Part shown: piece by piece, positions 44,536 to 52,938 of the stretch | Layout: each line of letters starts with the position of its first letter | Numbering within the stretch: position 1 is the stretch's first letter | Assembly (NCBI GenBank): GCA_021390615.1 | Contig: JAJEJU010000024.1 | Span: 558,001 to 622,000, forward strand | Direction: 5' to 3' | DNA length: 64,000 bases | Origin: Rhodanobacteraceae bacterium ZG21-1 | GTDB taxonomy: Bacteria > Pseudomonadota > Gammaproteobacteria > Xanthomonadales > Rhodanobacteraceae | The notes under the pieces: generated by a model | What the model saw: the letters and a program-made list of their open reading frames with translations, nothing else | What the model was told of the DNA's origin: nothing | Databases searched by the model: none | Made by a program: the position numbers and the translations under genes

Positions 44536-44727
44536 GCGAGATTGTTTGGGCTTCGTTTGCCGACCGATGTCCAAGCTACTTTTGCAAGCTGGCCTGGGTT
44601 TCGTCCGCCTGCCGGCGGCCGAGCTACTGTCGTAAGCTGAGCTTGGTTTGGAGCCGCTGCCGCGGCCTGAGCGACATTCGCGAGCTGGCATTGGTTTCGA
44701 GCGCCTGCCGGCGCCCGAGTCACTTCT
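44536..44727. repeat. 48-bp tandem repeat, four diverged copies
   Basis: Units begin at 44536, 44584, 44632 and 44680, exactly 48 bp apart. The consensus starts GCGAGCTGGCxTTGGTTTCG and continues CGCCTGCCGGCGGCCGAG. The last copy runs straight into the 12-bp hairpin. Copies differ at many positions but never in length. Confidence 0.85.
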
Positions 44728-44750
44728 CTTTGCTTGCCCAAAGAGAAGTG
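44721..44750. repeat. Hairpin, left arm of the inverted element
   Basis: CACTTCTCTTTG (44721-44732) pairs perfectly with CAAAGAGAAGTG (44739-44750) around a 6-nt loop. An equivalent hairpin lies in the opposite arm at 45385-45416. Confidence 0.88.
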
Positions 44751-45384
44751 ACCAAGAGAAACGGCACCCCGAGGGCGCGCCTTCCGGGCATCCTGCCCTG
44801 CAGGTGTGCGAGCAGGCTCCGGGGTTTTTCGACAGCACATCCTGTGCTGGCGAAAAACTGGCCGACTTCCTGTCGGCCACCCTGTGGGCTGATCCTCCCC
44901 CTGCTCACCGCGCCTAAGGGGCCCCAGGCAGAGCAGCGCGCTCCCGGCGCGCACTGGGGGCGCCGCTGCGCGGCGATGAAGCAGGGTGCGGCAAGTCTTG
45001 CTCGTGGTTTCGTGCACCGAGCTCAACTTCAATCCTAGATTTAGTTCAGGCATCAGCGCCGAAGTGCAGGTCGAGATCAAAGCCAAAATCTCAGCCTGGG
45101 TCCGGATGCGGGTCTGGGCTTGGGCCGGAGTCGGAGCTGAAGTCGGAATTTGCCTCGAGCTTTGCTTTTGCTCTTCCAAAAAGTGCGCGCGGGAAGCGCG
45201 CTGCTCTGTGGGGTCCCCTTGGCGGTGGCGGGGCTCGGCCGAGCAGGCCCCGTCAGGGGGACTCGGCAGGACGCCGAGTCCTTTTCGCCGGGGCAGGAGC
45301 CCCGTCGAAAAGCCCGGGCGAGCCTCGCGGACCCGCAGGGCAGGATGCCCGGAGGGCACCGCCTCGGGGTGCCGTTTCTCTTGG

Positions 45385-45416
45385 CTACTTCTCTTTGGGC
45401 AAGCAAAGAGAAGTAG
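45385..45416. repeat. Hairpin, right arm of the inverted element
   Basis: CTACTTCTCTTTG (45385-45397) pairs perfectly with CAAAGAGAAGTAG (45404-45416) around GGCAAG. It is the inverted counterpart of the hairpin at 44721-44750, with a compensatory change in the outer stem (CA..TG versus TA..TA), which argues that the fold is kept. Confidence 0.88.
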
Positions 45417-45450
45417 CTCGGGCGCCGGCAGGCGCTCGAAACCCAGGCCA

Positions 45451-45700
45451 GCTCGCGAAAGTCGTTCGGGCTGCATTGGCAACGCGAGAATCCGATCCCG
45501 CCGCCGACAGGCGGACGAAAACCCAGCCAAAGGCCGGCCAGCTTGCGAAAGTGACTCGGCCGCCGGCAGGCACTCGAAACCCAGGCAAGCTCGCGAAGGT
45601 CGCTCCGCTTGCGTTGGCAATGCGAGAATCCGACCCGGCCGCCGGCAGGCGGACGAAAACCCAGCCAAAGGCTGGCCATCCCGCGAAGCCCCAACCGAAG
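45451..45700. repeat. Alternating 90/48-bp repeat array
   Basis: The motif GCTCGCGAAAG or a close variant starts at 45451, 45541, 45589 and 45679, that is spacing 90, 48, 90. The 90-bp units contain GGCGGACGAAAACCCAGCCAAAGGC, quoted here as GGCGGACGAAAACCCAGCC plus AAAGGC, and TTGGCAACGCGAGAATCCGA-like sequence. The 48-bp unit is the inverted form of the array at 44536-44727. Confidence 0.78.
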
Positions 45701-45730
45701 GTTGCCAACCCGGCGAAAGCATGCGCGCCC

Positions 45731-48106
45731 TCATCGCCCCGCCTCCCGCCCCGCAAGACTCGCCGGCACCAGCACCACCGTAAACGCGATCCCCAGTAGT
45801 AGCGTCAGCCCGAAGTCCCTCAGCGCCGGCATCGAACTCAGCGCCAGCAGGCCGAACGATAGCAGCGCGGTGAGCGCCGAGAGCAGCACGCTGGCGTACA
45901 TCGCGCCGGGGCGGTCGCCGGTGTGCGGTTCGCCTTCGCGCAGGAACACCGCGTAGTTGGCGCCCACGCCCAGCACCAGCATCAGCGCCATCCAGTGGAA
46001 CAGAGTCAGCGGCTGCTGCAGGTAGCCGAGCGCGGCGAGGGTGAGGCCGAGGCCGAGCACCGGCGGGGCCAGCACGCGCGGCGCCTGGCGCCAACTGTAG
46101 CGCCAGCCGAACACCGGCACGATCAGCAGCAAGGCGGCCAGCAGCCACACGCTGGCGTAGCCGCGGTAGCGGCCGAACAGGGCGGAGACGCTGGCGGCCT
46201 TGTCGACCAGGCTCACGCCAGGCAATCCCTCAGCGGCCTGCTGCAGCAAGGCGAGATCGGCCGCGCCCTGTGGCAGCACGATGCTGCCGTGGCCGTGCGT
46301 CGCATCGTCCAGCCACAGATAACGGAATGGCGTCGACAGCGGCGTGCGCAGCCAGTCGTCGAGCTGTAGCGGGGTGCCGGGCCAGGCGTCGAGGTAGCGG
46401 GATACGGCCGACGCGCGGAAGCCGGCCGTGCTGAGCCACTGCTGCATGCGTGCGCGGTCGTCGAGCCAGCGCGCGAGCAGGGCGTGGTTCTGCTGCTGGC
46501 GCTGCTGCGAGGGCACCATCCCGGCCAGGCCCAGCCAGCCCTGCAGTTTGTTCTGCTCGACCAGGGCCTGCAGGTGTGCTTCCAGGGCTTCCTCGCGCTG
46601 CAGAACCTGTTCGGCGTCATCGCCGGTGACCAGGAAGAACTGGTTGCCGTCACCCAGGCCGGTGACCTGGCGGATGGTGGCTTCCTGCGCTACCAGCTCC
46701 GGCGGCTGCACGATCAGCTGATGCACGTCGTCGTCGTGGCGTAGCTGCAGCCAGCCCGGCAGCGCCAGCAGGAGCAGCAGCGCGGCCAGCACGACGCCAC
46801 GGCGTCCGGCGCCGCCGCGGGCGAGCACCTGTTGCATCGCTCGCGCCAGGCGCACCGGGATCGCCGACAGCGGTTTCGCCGGCCGCTGCAACAGGGCGGG
46901 CAGCAGCCAGAACACGCTGAGGCAGGCGGCCAGCATGCCGCTCATGGCGAACACGGCCATCTGCCGCAGCGCCGGGAACGGCACCAGGCCGAGCAGGGCG
47001 TAGCCCAGCAGCGAGGTGCCCAGGGCGAGCAGCAGGGCGGGGCGCACCTGGCGCAGACCCGTCGCGGCCTGCCAGCGCGGTCCGGCGTTGGCGCGCGCGC
47101 TGAGATACTGGATCGAGTAGTCGACCGCTTCGCCCAGCAGGGCCGCGCCGAACACGATGGTCAGCAGATAGATCTGGCCGAACACCAGCAGGCTGAGCGT
47201 GGTCGCCGCGATCACGCCCACTGCAGTGGAAAGGAAGGCCAGCAGCAAGGGGCCGGGCGAGCGGAACACGCCAAGCAGCAGCAGGGCGATGCCGATCGTG
47301 GATATCCAACCGACGATGTGCACGTCGTGCTCGGCGTTGTGGCGCGCCGCGGCGGCGTAGAACAGCGCGCCGGTGCGCCACACGCGGGTGCCGGGCTGGT
47401 CGTGCACGATGGCCTGTTCGGCCAGCGCCAGCGCGGCCAGCGCCTGCTGCTGCACCTGGTCGTCGAAAGACGAGCCGCGCAGGGTGGCCGTGACCAGCAC
47501 GTAGCTGTGGCCGTCGCGATGCGCGGTGAGCAGGTCGTCTTCCGGCAGCAGCGGCGAGCGGCTCCACGGCTGCTGGTCCAGCCAGTGCTGCAGCCAGCCG
47601 AAGGGGTCGTCCTGCAGCGGCACGCCGACGCCGGTGAGGAAGGGTTCGTTGAGGTGCTGCGCCAAGGCCTGGGCCGGGTCGTAGCTGCCGGCGGCCAGCG
47701 CGGCGCGGTCGCCGTCGCCGAGCAGGGTGAAGCGATGCGCCAGGTAGGGCGCGAACACCTGCTGCAGGTCGAACGGCGGCAGTTCGGCGGTGACGCTGTC
47801 GAAGATGTGGTTCTGCGCCAGCGCCTTGCCCAGCGCACGGGCGGCGTCCTTGGCGCGCGCGTCGTCGGCGTTGTCCACCAGCAGCACCACGCGGTCGCCG
47901 TTGGCGTGCGCCAGCCGCTGCACTGCGATCTCGGCCAGCGGATGCTGCTCGGTGGCGGGCAGCATCGCCAACATGTCGGTCTGGATCGGCAGCGGGCCGC
48001 GGCCGAACAGCAGCCAGGCGCCGAGCGCGGCCAGCGCCAGCGTGGCGAGTGCGAAGGCGACGGCGCGCCGCGCGAGCGCGGACCGGGGCGATGCGCTCGA
48101 ACTCAT
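45731..48106 (-). CDS. MMPL-family exporter of the polyene cluster
   Basis: 791-residue inner-membrane RND/MMPL transporter with two symmetrical halves: a leading helix (14-34), a periplasmic domain, five helices around 270-410 (WISTIGIALLLLGVF; GAALLGEAVDYSIQYLSARA), a second periplasmic domain and a final helix bundle (LMLVLGVGANYAVFLREGE; LLLGIAFTVVLVPAS). MMPL exporters are standard in aryl-polyene loci, where they move the finished molecule toward the outer membrane. The 5' end overlaps the lolA-like stop by 4 bp; its 3' end abuts the repeat block. Confidence 0.93.
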   Translation of the reverse strand: MSSSASPRSALARRAVAFALATLALAALGAWLLFGRGPLPIQTDMLAMLPATEQHPLAEIAVQRLAHANGDRVVLLVDNADDARAKDAARALGKALAQNHIFDSVTAELPPFDLQQVFAPYLAHRFTLLGDGDRAALAAGSYDPAQALAQHLNEPFLTGVGVPLQDDPFGWLQHWLDQQPWSRSPLLPEDDLLTAHRDGHSYVLVTATLRGSSFDDQVQQQALAALALAEQAIVHDQPGTRVWRTGALFYAAAARHNAEHDVHIVGWISTIGIALLLLGVFRSPGPLLLAFLSTAVGVIAATTLSLLVFGQIYLLTIVFGAALLGEAVDYSIQYLSARANAGPRWQAATGLRQVRPALLLALGTSLLGYALLGLVPFPALRQMAVFAMSGMLAACLSVFWLLPALLQRPAKPLSAIPVRLARAMQQVLARGGAGRRGVVLAALLLLLALPGWLQLRHDDDVHQLIVQPPELVAQEATIRQVTGLGDGNQFFLVTGDDAEQVLQREEALEAHLQALVEQNKLQGWLGLAGMVPSQQRQQQNHALLARWLDDRARMQQWLSTAGFRASAVSRYLDAWPGTPLQLDDWLRTPLSTPFRYLWLDDATHGHGSIVLPQGAADLALLQQAAEGLPGVSLVDKAASVSALFGRYRGYASVWLLAALLLIVPVFGWRYSWRQAPRVLAPPVLGLGLTLAALGYLQQPLTLFHWMALMLVLGVGANYAVFLREGEPHTGDRPGAMYASVLLSALTALLSFGLLALSSMPALRDFGLTLLLGIAFTVVLVPASLAGREAGR

Positions 48107-48771
48107 GGCAGGCCGAGCGCGTGCTTTTCGAGGGCGCTGAGCTCGCCGGCGTCGCGGGTCTGGCTGAAGCGGATGTCGGTGCTGCTGCCGTCCTGCAGGT
48201 CGATGCGGATGCTCTGCAGGTAGTCGTTGCCGCCGAGTTCAATATGGCCGAGCACGCGCGCCATGCGTTCCTGCTTCGGGGTGAAGCGCAGAGTCCACTG
48301 GGCCGGCGCGCCACTGGCTTCGACGTTGAACTGGCGCAGCACCTCGTCCGGCTTGCCGGCCAGCATGGCCTGCAGCATCTGCGAGATCTGGCTGACCCCG
48401 CGCTCGTTGCGCATCGGCTGCAGCTGACCTTGCGCGTCGAGGCGGGCGGCGCGATCGCCGTTCAGCGCCAGGGTTTCCTGGTAGGGCGTGCGGGTCTGCC
48501 ACAGCATGCCGTGGCCGAGTACGAACAGCAGCTGCCCCTGGCTCACCTGCGGCTGGGCCAATGCGGGATTCGAACGGGTCTGCACGAACTCGGCGCGCAC
48601 CGCGCTGTGCTTGCCCAGCCCGTCCAGCACGTTCTGCAGCAGGCCATCGGCCTGGCCGTCGGCATGGGCGAGGGCGGCCACGGCGCACAGCAGCAGGATC
48701 AGCGCAAGGCGGAAAACGCCGCGTCCTGCCCGGCCTGCGCGATGGTTGGAGTAGCTCAGTGAGTGGCGCAT
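48103..48771 (-). CDS. LolA-like outer-membrane lipoprotein carrier
   Basis: 222-residue exported protein with signal peptide (about 20-38, LALILLLCAVAALAHA). The LolA-like fold is suggested by VRAEFVQTRSNPALAQPQVSQG and GQLLFVLGHGMLWQTRTPY. LolA-like genes next to MMPL exporters are a hallmark of aryl-polyene clusters, probably shuttling the lipidated product across the periplasm. It overlaps the exporter gene by 4 bp. The 66-bp gap upstream holds a copy of the cluster's GGGCATCCTGCCCTGC repeat core. Confidence 0.87.
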   Translation of the reverse strand: MRHSLSYSNHRAGRAGRGVFRLALILLLCAVAALAHADGQADGLLQNVLDGLGKHSAVRAEFVQTRSNPALAQPQVSQGQLLFVLGHGMLWQTRTPYQETLALNGDRAARLDAQGQLQPMRNERGVSQISQMLQAMLAGKPDEVLRQFNVEASGAPAQWTLRFTPKQERMARVLGHIELGGNDYLQSIRIDLQDGSSTDIRFSQTRDAGELSALEKHALGLP

Positions 48772-48836
48772 GCGGGTTTCTCCTGACTGCGGGCATCCTG
48801 CCCTGCGCCCTGCGCCCTGCGGGCCGGCGGCGCTGT

Positions 48837-49613
48837 TCACCGCGGCTCCTGCCGCGGGGTGCGGAATCGGCGCCACACCAGGCCGGGCGCGCGCGGCAGC
48901 ATGCCGAACAGCAGGCGCGTGTGCATCGCCGAGATGCGCAGGTTGTCGCGCAGCATGCGGAAGTGAGACAAGCCGTTTTCCGGATAGATCACCCGGGTCG
49001 GCAGATTGCGCACCGGCAGGCCGCGCCAGGCCAGCCGCACGGCGATTTCGGTATCGAAGTCCATGCGTGCCGGCAGCGGCGCGCGGGCGATCTCGGCGCA
49101 GGTGTCGGCCAGCGGGTACAGGCGGTAGCCGCACATCGAATCGCGGATCGCCAGCGACAGCGTTTCCATCCATACGCAGACATGGGTGACGTAGCGGCCG
49201 TACAGGCGCGCGCGCGGCACGCTGTCGTCGTAGATCGGCTGGCCGCAGACCAGGGCGCGGGGTTCGGCGCGCGCCGTGGCGAGAAAACGCGGCACGTCGG
49301 CAGTGTCGTGCTGGCCGTCGGCGTCGATCTGCAGGGCGTGGCTGTAGCCGGCCTCGCGTGCGGCGAGCAGGCCGGCGCTGAGCGCGCGGCCTTTACCCTG
49401 GTTGTGCGGCAGGCGCAGCAACTGCATGCCGTCGATCTCGCGCGCCAGCGCATCGAGCACGGCGCGGGTGGCCTCGTCGCTGCCGTCGTCCACCACCAGC
49501 ACGGGCAGCCCGTGCGTGCGCAGCGCCTGCACGGTGCGCGCAATGGTGTCCTTGTGGTTGTAGATCGGGATCAGCGCGCAGGGGGCGAACCGTCCGTCGG
49601 CGATGGCGGACAT
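48837..49613 (-). CDS. Family 2 glycosyltransferase
   Basis: 258-residue GT-A enzyme. CALIPIYNHKDTI, the VLVVDDGSDE nucleotide-sugar site and ALQIDADGQHD (DxD) are clear. In aryl-polyene loci GT2 proteins glycosylate or otherwise modify the aryl-polyene lipid. The gene lies 14 bp downstream of the first ACP gene. Confidence 0.93.
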   Translation of the reverse strand: MSAIADGRFAPCALIPIYNHKDTIARTVQALRTHGLPVLVVDDGSDEATRAVLDALAREIDGMQLLRLPHNQGKGRALSAGLLAAREAGYSHALQIDADGQHDTADVPRFLATARAEPRALVCGQPIYDDSVPRARLYGRYVTHVCVWMETLSLAIRDSMCGYRLYPLADTCAEIARAPLPARMDFDTEIAVRLAWRGLPVRNLPTRVIYPENGLSHFRMLRDNLRISAMHTRLLFGMLPRAPGLVWRRFRTPRQEPR

Positions 49614-49627
49614 CCGGCGCGCGGGCC

Positions 49628-49897
49628 TCAGCGTTCGAGCAGGGTACGCACAGTGGCGATCACGTCGCCCACGGTGCGCACGTTCTTGAAATCCTCGGGC
49701 TTGATGCGCATGCCGGTCATTTCCTGCACCTGGATCGCCAGGTCCACCGCATCGATGCTGTCCAGCTCGAGGTCGGTGAACAGGTGGGCAGCGGGCGTGA
49801 CGCGTGCCGGGTCGATCTCGAAGGTCTCGTGCAGCACGCTGCGCAGCCGCTGCAGGATGTCCTCGTCACTGATCCCTGTTGCCAAGATTGCGCTCAT
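49628..49897 (-). CDS. Acyl carrier protein 1 (ApeE-like)
   Basis: 89-residue carrier protein with the attachment serine in FTDLELDSIDAVDL. It is the most upstream gene of the minus-strand polyene cluster, so its 5' flank should hold the main promoter. It differs clearly from ACP2 at 40 kb, as expected for the two-carrier scheme of aryl-polyene systems. Confidence 0.94.
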   Translation of the reverse strand: MSAILATGISDEDILQRLRSVLHETFEIDPARVTPAAHLFTDLELDSIDAVDLAIQVQEMTGMRIKPEDFKNVRTVGDVIATVRTLLER

Positions 49898-50511
49898 AAA
49901 CTTCGACTCTGCTCTTGTTGATCCATGCACGCCGTGCATCGCCTTCCGGGGCATCGTCCTTTGAGAGCGCGGCGGCGTCGTCCGGCAACGGGGTCGACGC
50001 GCGACACCCGCCACGGGCAGGCACCGGCCTGGCCGATCTCCCCCTGAAGCATTCCCCTTGTACTTGTACAAACCCGAGCCTGCCATAGCAAAGGCTTGCG
50101 ATTTGCTGAACGCGGAGTGTAGCAGATGCTTGCGCCGCGCTCATCGCCGGCCGGGGCTCTGCACGGATGTGAAGGAGCTGCCTTTTCCCGCAGTCTTTTC
50201 GTGATAAACCGAAGGGTAGGCTGGCCGGTTGCAGAGCGGCGGCCGCTTGGATGCGCGGCTTCGCCGAGGCGCTTTGCGGCGAGGTGGCGGCGAGCTTGCG
50301 GGACCGGGGTGCTGCTCCCCTGCTTATCTCATGCTGTGTCGTGGCGCCGCCTTGAACGGTCTGCGGTCGCCTGGGCGGTCTGCGCGATCATCGCGGCTGG
50401 GTTCCGGCGGCAAACCCGCCATGCTGTTCACCCGACCAGCGATCTCACAAGAGGGTTTTCAGATCGTGGTGCCGGGCGCGCCGCGCAAGGGAACGAACCC
50501 GGCAGCTTGCT
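49898..50511. other. Presumed promoter region of the polyene cluster with a 14-bp inverted repeat
   Basis: 614 bp with no credible gene; apparent reading frames lack family signals or ribosome sites. TTGTAC-TT-GTACAA at 50058-50071, about 160 bp upstream of the ACP1 start, is a perfect 6-bp inverted repeat and a possible operator. I could not fix a -35/-10 pair. Confidence 0.55.
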
Positions 50512-51417
50512 TCAAGCCGACAAGCCCATGAACAGCGAGCGATGTGCCGCGACGCCGGCCAGCACGCCGCTGGCTGCGGCGCGTGGCGCGTTGGTGAAGG
50601 CGGTGACCGCATCGCCGCCGGCAAATACGCCGGGTACGCTGGTCTGGCCGGTGCCGTCCACGCGCAGCAGCGGCCCCAGCGGGCCATCCTCGAAGGCGCA
50701 GCCGAGCTGCTCGGCGAGCGGGCTGGCCATGCGGGTGCGCGGCGCGATGAACAGTCCGCGCACTGGCACGCTGCGGCCATCGGCCAGGCGCACGCCGTCC
50801 AGCGCTGGCGCTTCGCCCAGCAGTTCGACCACCGGCTGATGCTCGATATGCACGCCGCGCGCGGCGAGGCGGGCGGCCTCGTCCGCGTCCGGTTCGACCA
50901 GTCCCTGGGTGAACAAAGTGGTCGGGCCCCAGTCCGGCACCAGCATGGCCTGATGCAGGGCGACCGGGTGCCAGGCCAGCACGCCCAGGGGCGTTTCCAG
51001 CTCGTAGCCGTGGCAGTACGGGCAGTGCACGACCGTGTTGCCCCAGCGCTCGTGCAGGCCAGCCAGCGGCGGCAGCTCGTCGCGCACGCCGGTGGCGAGC
51101 ACCAGGCGACGGGCGGCGAGCGAGCTGCCGTCGTCCAGGGTCAGTCGGAACTCCTCCTCGCCTTCGCGTGCGGCGGACACCGCGGTGGCCTGGCGCAGCA
51201 TGGCGCTGGGGTAGCGCAGCAGCTGTTCCACCGCCTCGCCCAGGATCTGCGCAGGTGGCTTGCCGTCGTGGCCGAGGAAGCCGTGCGCGTGGGCGGCGAA
51301 GCGGTTGCGCGGCGCGCCCGCATCGACCACCAGCACCTGCCGTCGTGCCCGCGCCAGCTGCAGGGCCGCGGACAACCCGGCGAAGCTGCCGCCGACCACG
51401 ATCACCTCGTATTTCAT
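50512..51417 (-). CDS. Thioredoxin-reductase-like FAD/NAD(P) oxidoreductase
   Basis: 301 residues: FAD-binding VVGGSFAGLSAALQLARA, a redox-active C132-P-Y-C135 (VVHCPYCHGYE), the NAD(P) region VLAWHPVALHQ and the late GVFAGGDAVTAF flavin motif. It fits the AhpF/TrxB-like small flavoproteins that reduce a disulfide partner; the partner is unknown. ATG 51417 is preferred, GTG 51429 is 12 nt upstream. It is divergent from an Rrf2 regulator, which probably controls it. Confidence 0.88.
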   Translation of the reverse strand: MKYEVIVVGGSFAGLSAALQLARARRQVLVVDAGAPRNRFAAHAHGFLGHDGKPPAQILGEAVEQLLRYPSAMLRQATAVSAAREGEEEFRLTLDDGSSLAARRLVLATGVRDELPPLAGLHERWGNTVVHCPYCHGYELETPLGVLAWHPVALHQAMLVPDWGPTTLFTQGLVEPDADEAARLAARGVHIEHQPVVELLGEAPALDGVRLADGRSVPVRGLFIAPRTRMASPLAEQLGCAFEDGPLGPLLRVDGTGQTSVPGVFAGGDAVTAFTNAPRAAASGVLAGVAAHRSLFMGLSA

Positions 51418-51511
51418 GGGGAAATCCACTCAAGTATCAAATGAAGTTACAAAATAGCGCCGCTGGCCAACTTATGCAACATTTGCAGTTACCAATTGCC
51501 GCGAGCTGATC

Positions 51512-51979
51512 ATGAAGGGCGATAGCCGACTTTCCCGCATGCTCCACGTGCTGCTTCACCTGGGCGAACAGCAGGGGCCGGTCACCTCCGAGCTGATGGC
51601 GCGGATGCTCAACACCCATCCGGTGGTGGTGCGCCGGACCATGGCCGGCCTGCGCGAGAAGGGCCTGGTGCGCGCCGAGCGCGGTCACGGCGGCGGCTGG
51701 AGCCTGGCCCGCAGCCTGGACCGCATCAGCCTGCTCGACGTCTACCACGCCATCGACGAGCCGCCGGTCTTCGCGCTGGGCATGGCCGAGGACGAACCGC
51801 GCTGCCTGGTCGAGCAGGCGGTCAATGCCGCGCTGGAAAGCGAACTGCGCGAGGCGCGCGACAAACTGCTGAAGCGCTTCGGCGAGATCACCCTGGCAGC
51901 GCTGGCAGAGGACTTCGAGCGCCGGATGCGGCGGGCGGCGCGGAAGAGCCAGCACGGCGGCGGATGCGGAGCGGCGTGA
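51512..51979 (+). CDS. Rrf2-family transcriptional regulator
   Basis: 155-residue winged-helix regulator: SRMLHVLLHLGEQ, VTSELMARMLNTHPVVVRRTMAGLREKGLV and RAERGHGGGWSLARSL are typical Rrf2 segments. The three-cysteine iron-sulfur motif of IscR/NsrR is absent; only one Cys (EPRCLVEQ) lies in that area, with another near the C-terminus. It is therefore a YwnA-like, perhaps thiol-responsive, type. The intergenic 94 bp shared with the flavoprotein gene contains AGTTAC twice (51444 and 51486 areas), possible operator half-sites. Confidence 0.9.
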   Translation: MKGDSRLSRMLHVLLHLGEQQGPVTSELMARMLNTHPVVVRRTMAGLREKGLVRAERGHGGGWSLARSLDRISLLDVYHAIDEPPVFALGMAEDEPRCLVEQAVNAALESELREARDKLLKRFGEITLAALAEDFERRMRRAARKSQHGGGCGAA

Positions 51980-52185
51980 ACCCGATCCAGGCCAGGGTTG
52001 CGATGCCGCTTAGTGTCACCACCACGCGCTTGCACGTATGCCTGCCGGATCATCTCGTCGGCAGGCTTCGGAGATATGCTTCCGAGCCGCAGCGGAGCTT
52101 CCGGACATAACGAATCGACGGACGCGTGGGGCACGAAGCCATGAACAAGCAGGGGACAGATCGAAAGACGCAGGGCGAGGCGTCC

Positions 52186-52557
52186 ATGCATGCTTGGCTA
52201 CGCTGGATCACGGCGGCGTGTTGCGTGGCTTTCTGTGGCGGCGCGCTTGCCCAGTTCGAATCGCCCGGCATCAAGCTGGACCCCGCACTCGCCAGGATTT
52301 TCTCGGTTGATCGCTGCCAGTGGATATCCGGACTCACCTGCAAGATCACCTATAACGGCAAGGGGCCGCTGCCGTCGCGGGTGTTCTTCACGGAGTTCGA
52401 TGCCCAGGGGCGCGCCGTCGGGCCGCGGGTGACGCTGATCTATCCGCACTTGAATCCGAGTGAGAGAGGGGCGGCGACCTTCCGGATCACCAGCGCCAGT
52501 CCGGCCAGCCTACGGCTTACTGCTCAATGGGGTGGCGCATGGCACGACCTTCATTAG
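52186..52557 (+). CDS. Small exported protein, unknown function
   Basis: 123 residues with a signal peptide (about 1-23, ending CGGALAQ). The mature part is beta-rich with two cysteines (DRCQWISGLTCKI), probably disulfide-linked. I chose ATG 52186 because GGCGAGGCG precedes it and the signal begins there; ATGs at 52126 and 52141 are in frame. No family recognised. Confidence 0.68.
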   Translation: MHAWLRWITAACCVAFCGGALAQFESPGIKLDPALARIFSVDRCQWISGLTCKITYNGKGPLPSRVFFTEFDAQGRAVGPRVTLIYPHLNPSERGAATFRITSASPASLRLTAQWGGAWHDLH

Positions 52558-52938
52558 CCACGGCATGTGGCTGATGCCTGCGATTCCGCGCGCCGCATAA
52601 CTCCCTCCATCAGCCTGCAAGGTATTCGCAGCATGCGAGAAACCACGGGGCGACTGGCAGGATGAGGATGCGTTTTTCCTCTGACAGGGAAAGACTGACA
52701 CGAGAGGACGCGTAGCATGAATGCGCTGGTCGCCGCGTCCCGCCGTTCGCCGCATGGATGCGCACAGGCAGTGCCGCTTGGCGGTCTTTGTTCGTGACGT
52801 CTCCGATCAGCTCTTTGCGACTGCGCGACTCAGCAGAAGAGCACCGCTGCGGCACGATGTGGCTCGCTGACGGCAAGCGGGCAAACGAAAACGCCTCCGC
52901 GAGGGAGGCGTTTCCGGGATCGCTGATGGCGATGCCGC
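52558..52938. other. Gene-free gap with terminator
   Basis: 381 bp without a credible gene. Its right part holds the terminator of leucine dehydrogenase at 52885-52913; I see nothing else of note. Confidence 0.55.
52885..52913 (-). terminator. Rho-independent terminator after leucine dehydrogenase
   Basis: AAACGCCTCC (52889-52898) pairs with GGAGGCGTTT (52904-52913), 10 bp around a 5-nt loop, with a T-rich stretch following on the minus strand. It lies about 26 bp past the dehydrogenase stop. Confidence 0.88.

Larger units (their letters stand above)
44377..45730. repeat. Gene-free inverted-repeat element inside the polyene cluster
   Basis: 1,354 bp without a credible gene. Two arms are inverted copies: about 44680-44955 and 45182-45460. 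Corresponding stretches include GCGAGCTGGC...GCGCCTGCCGGCGCCCGAG, the AGAGAAACGGCACCCCGAGG module, the GGGCATCCTGCCCTGC core and AGAGCAGCGCGCT, each found in reverse complement in the other arm. The central ~225 bp is unique. The same 16-mer GGGCATCCTGCCCTGC recurs at 48791-48806 between lolA-like and glycosyltransferase genes, suggesting a dispersed family. Reading frames within it are low-complexity repeats and not credible proteins. Confidence 0.85.

Noticed and set aside
44536-45700. CRISPR-like array
   Set aside because: Repeats are contiguous and diverged, without unique spacers of constant size between identical repeats, and no cas genes are present.
44409-45799. Several open frames of 90-270 codons through the repeat block
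   Set aside because: Their products are simple repeats of the underlying DNA, occur in several frames and both strands, and have no ribosome sites or family features.
50126-50839. A plus-strand frame in the region upstream of the pigment cluster
   Set aside because: No ribosome site or recognisable domain; it runs antisense into the flavoprotein gene.
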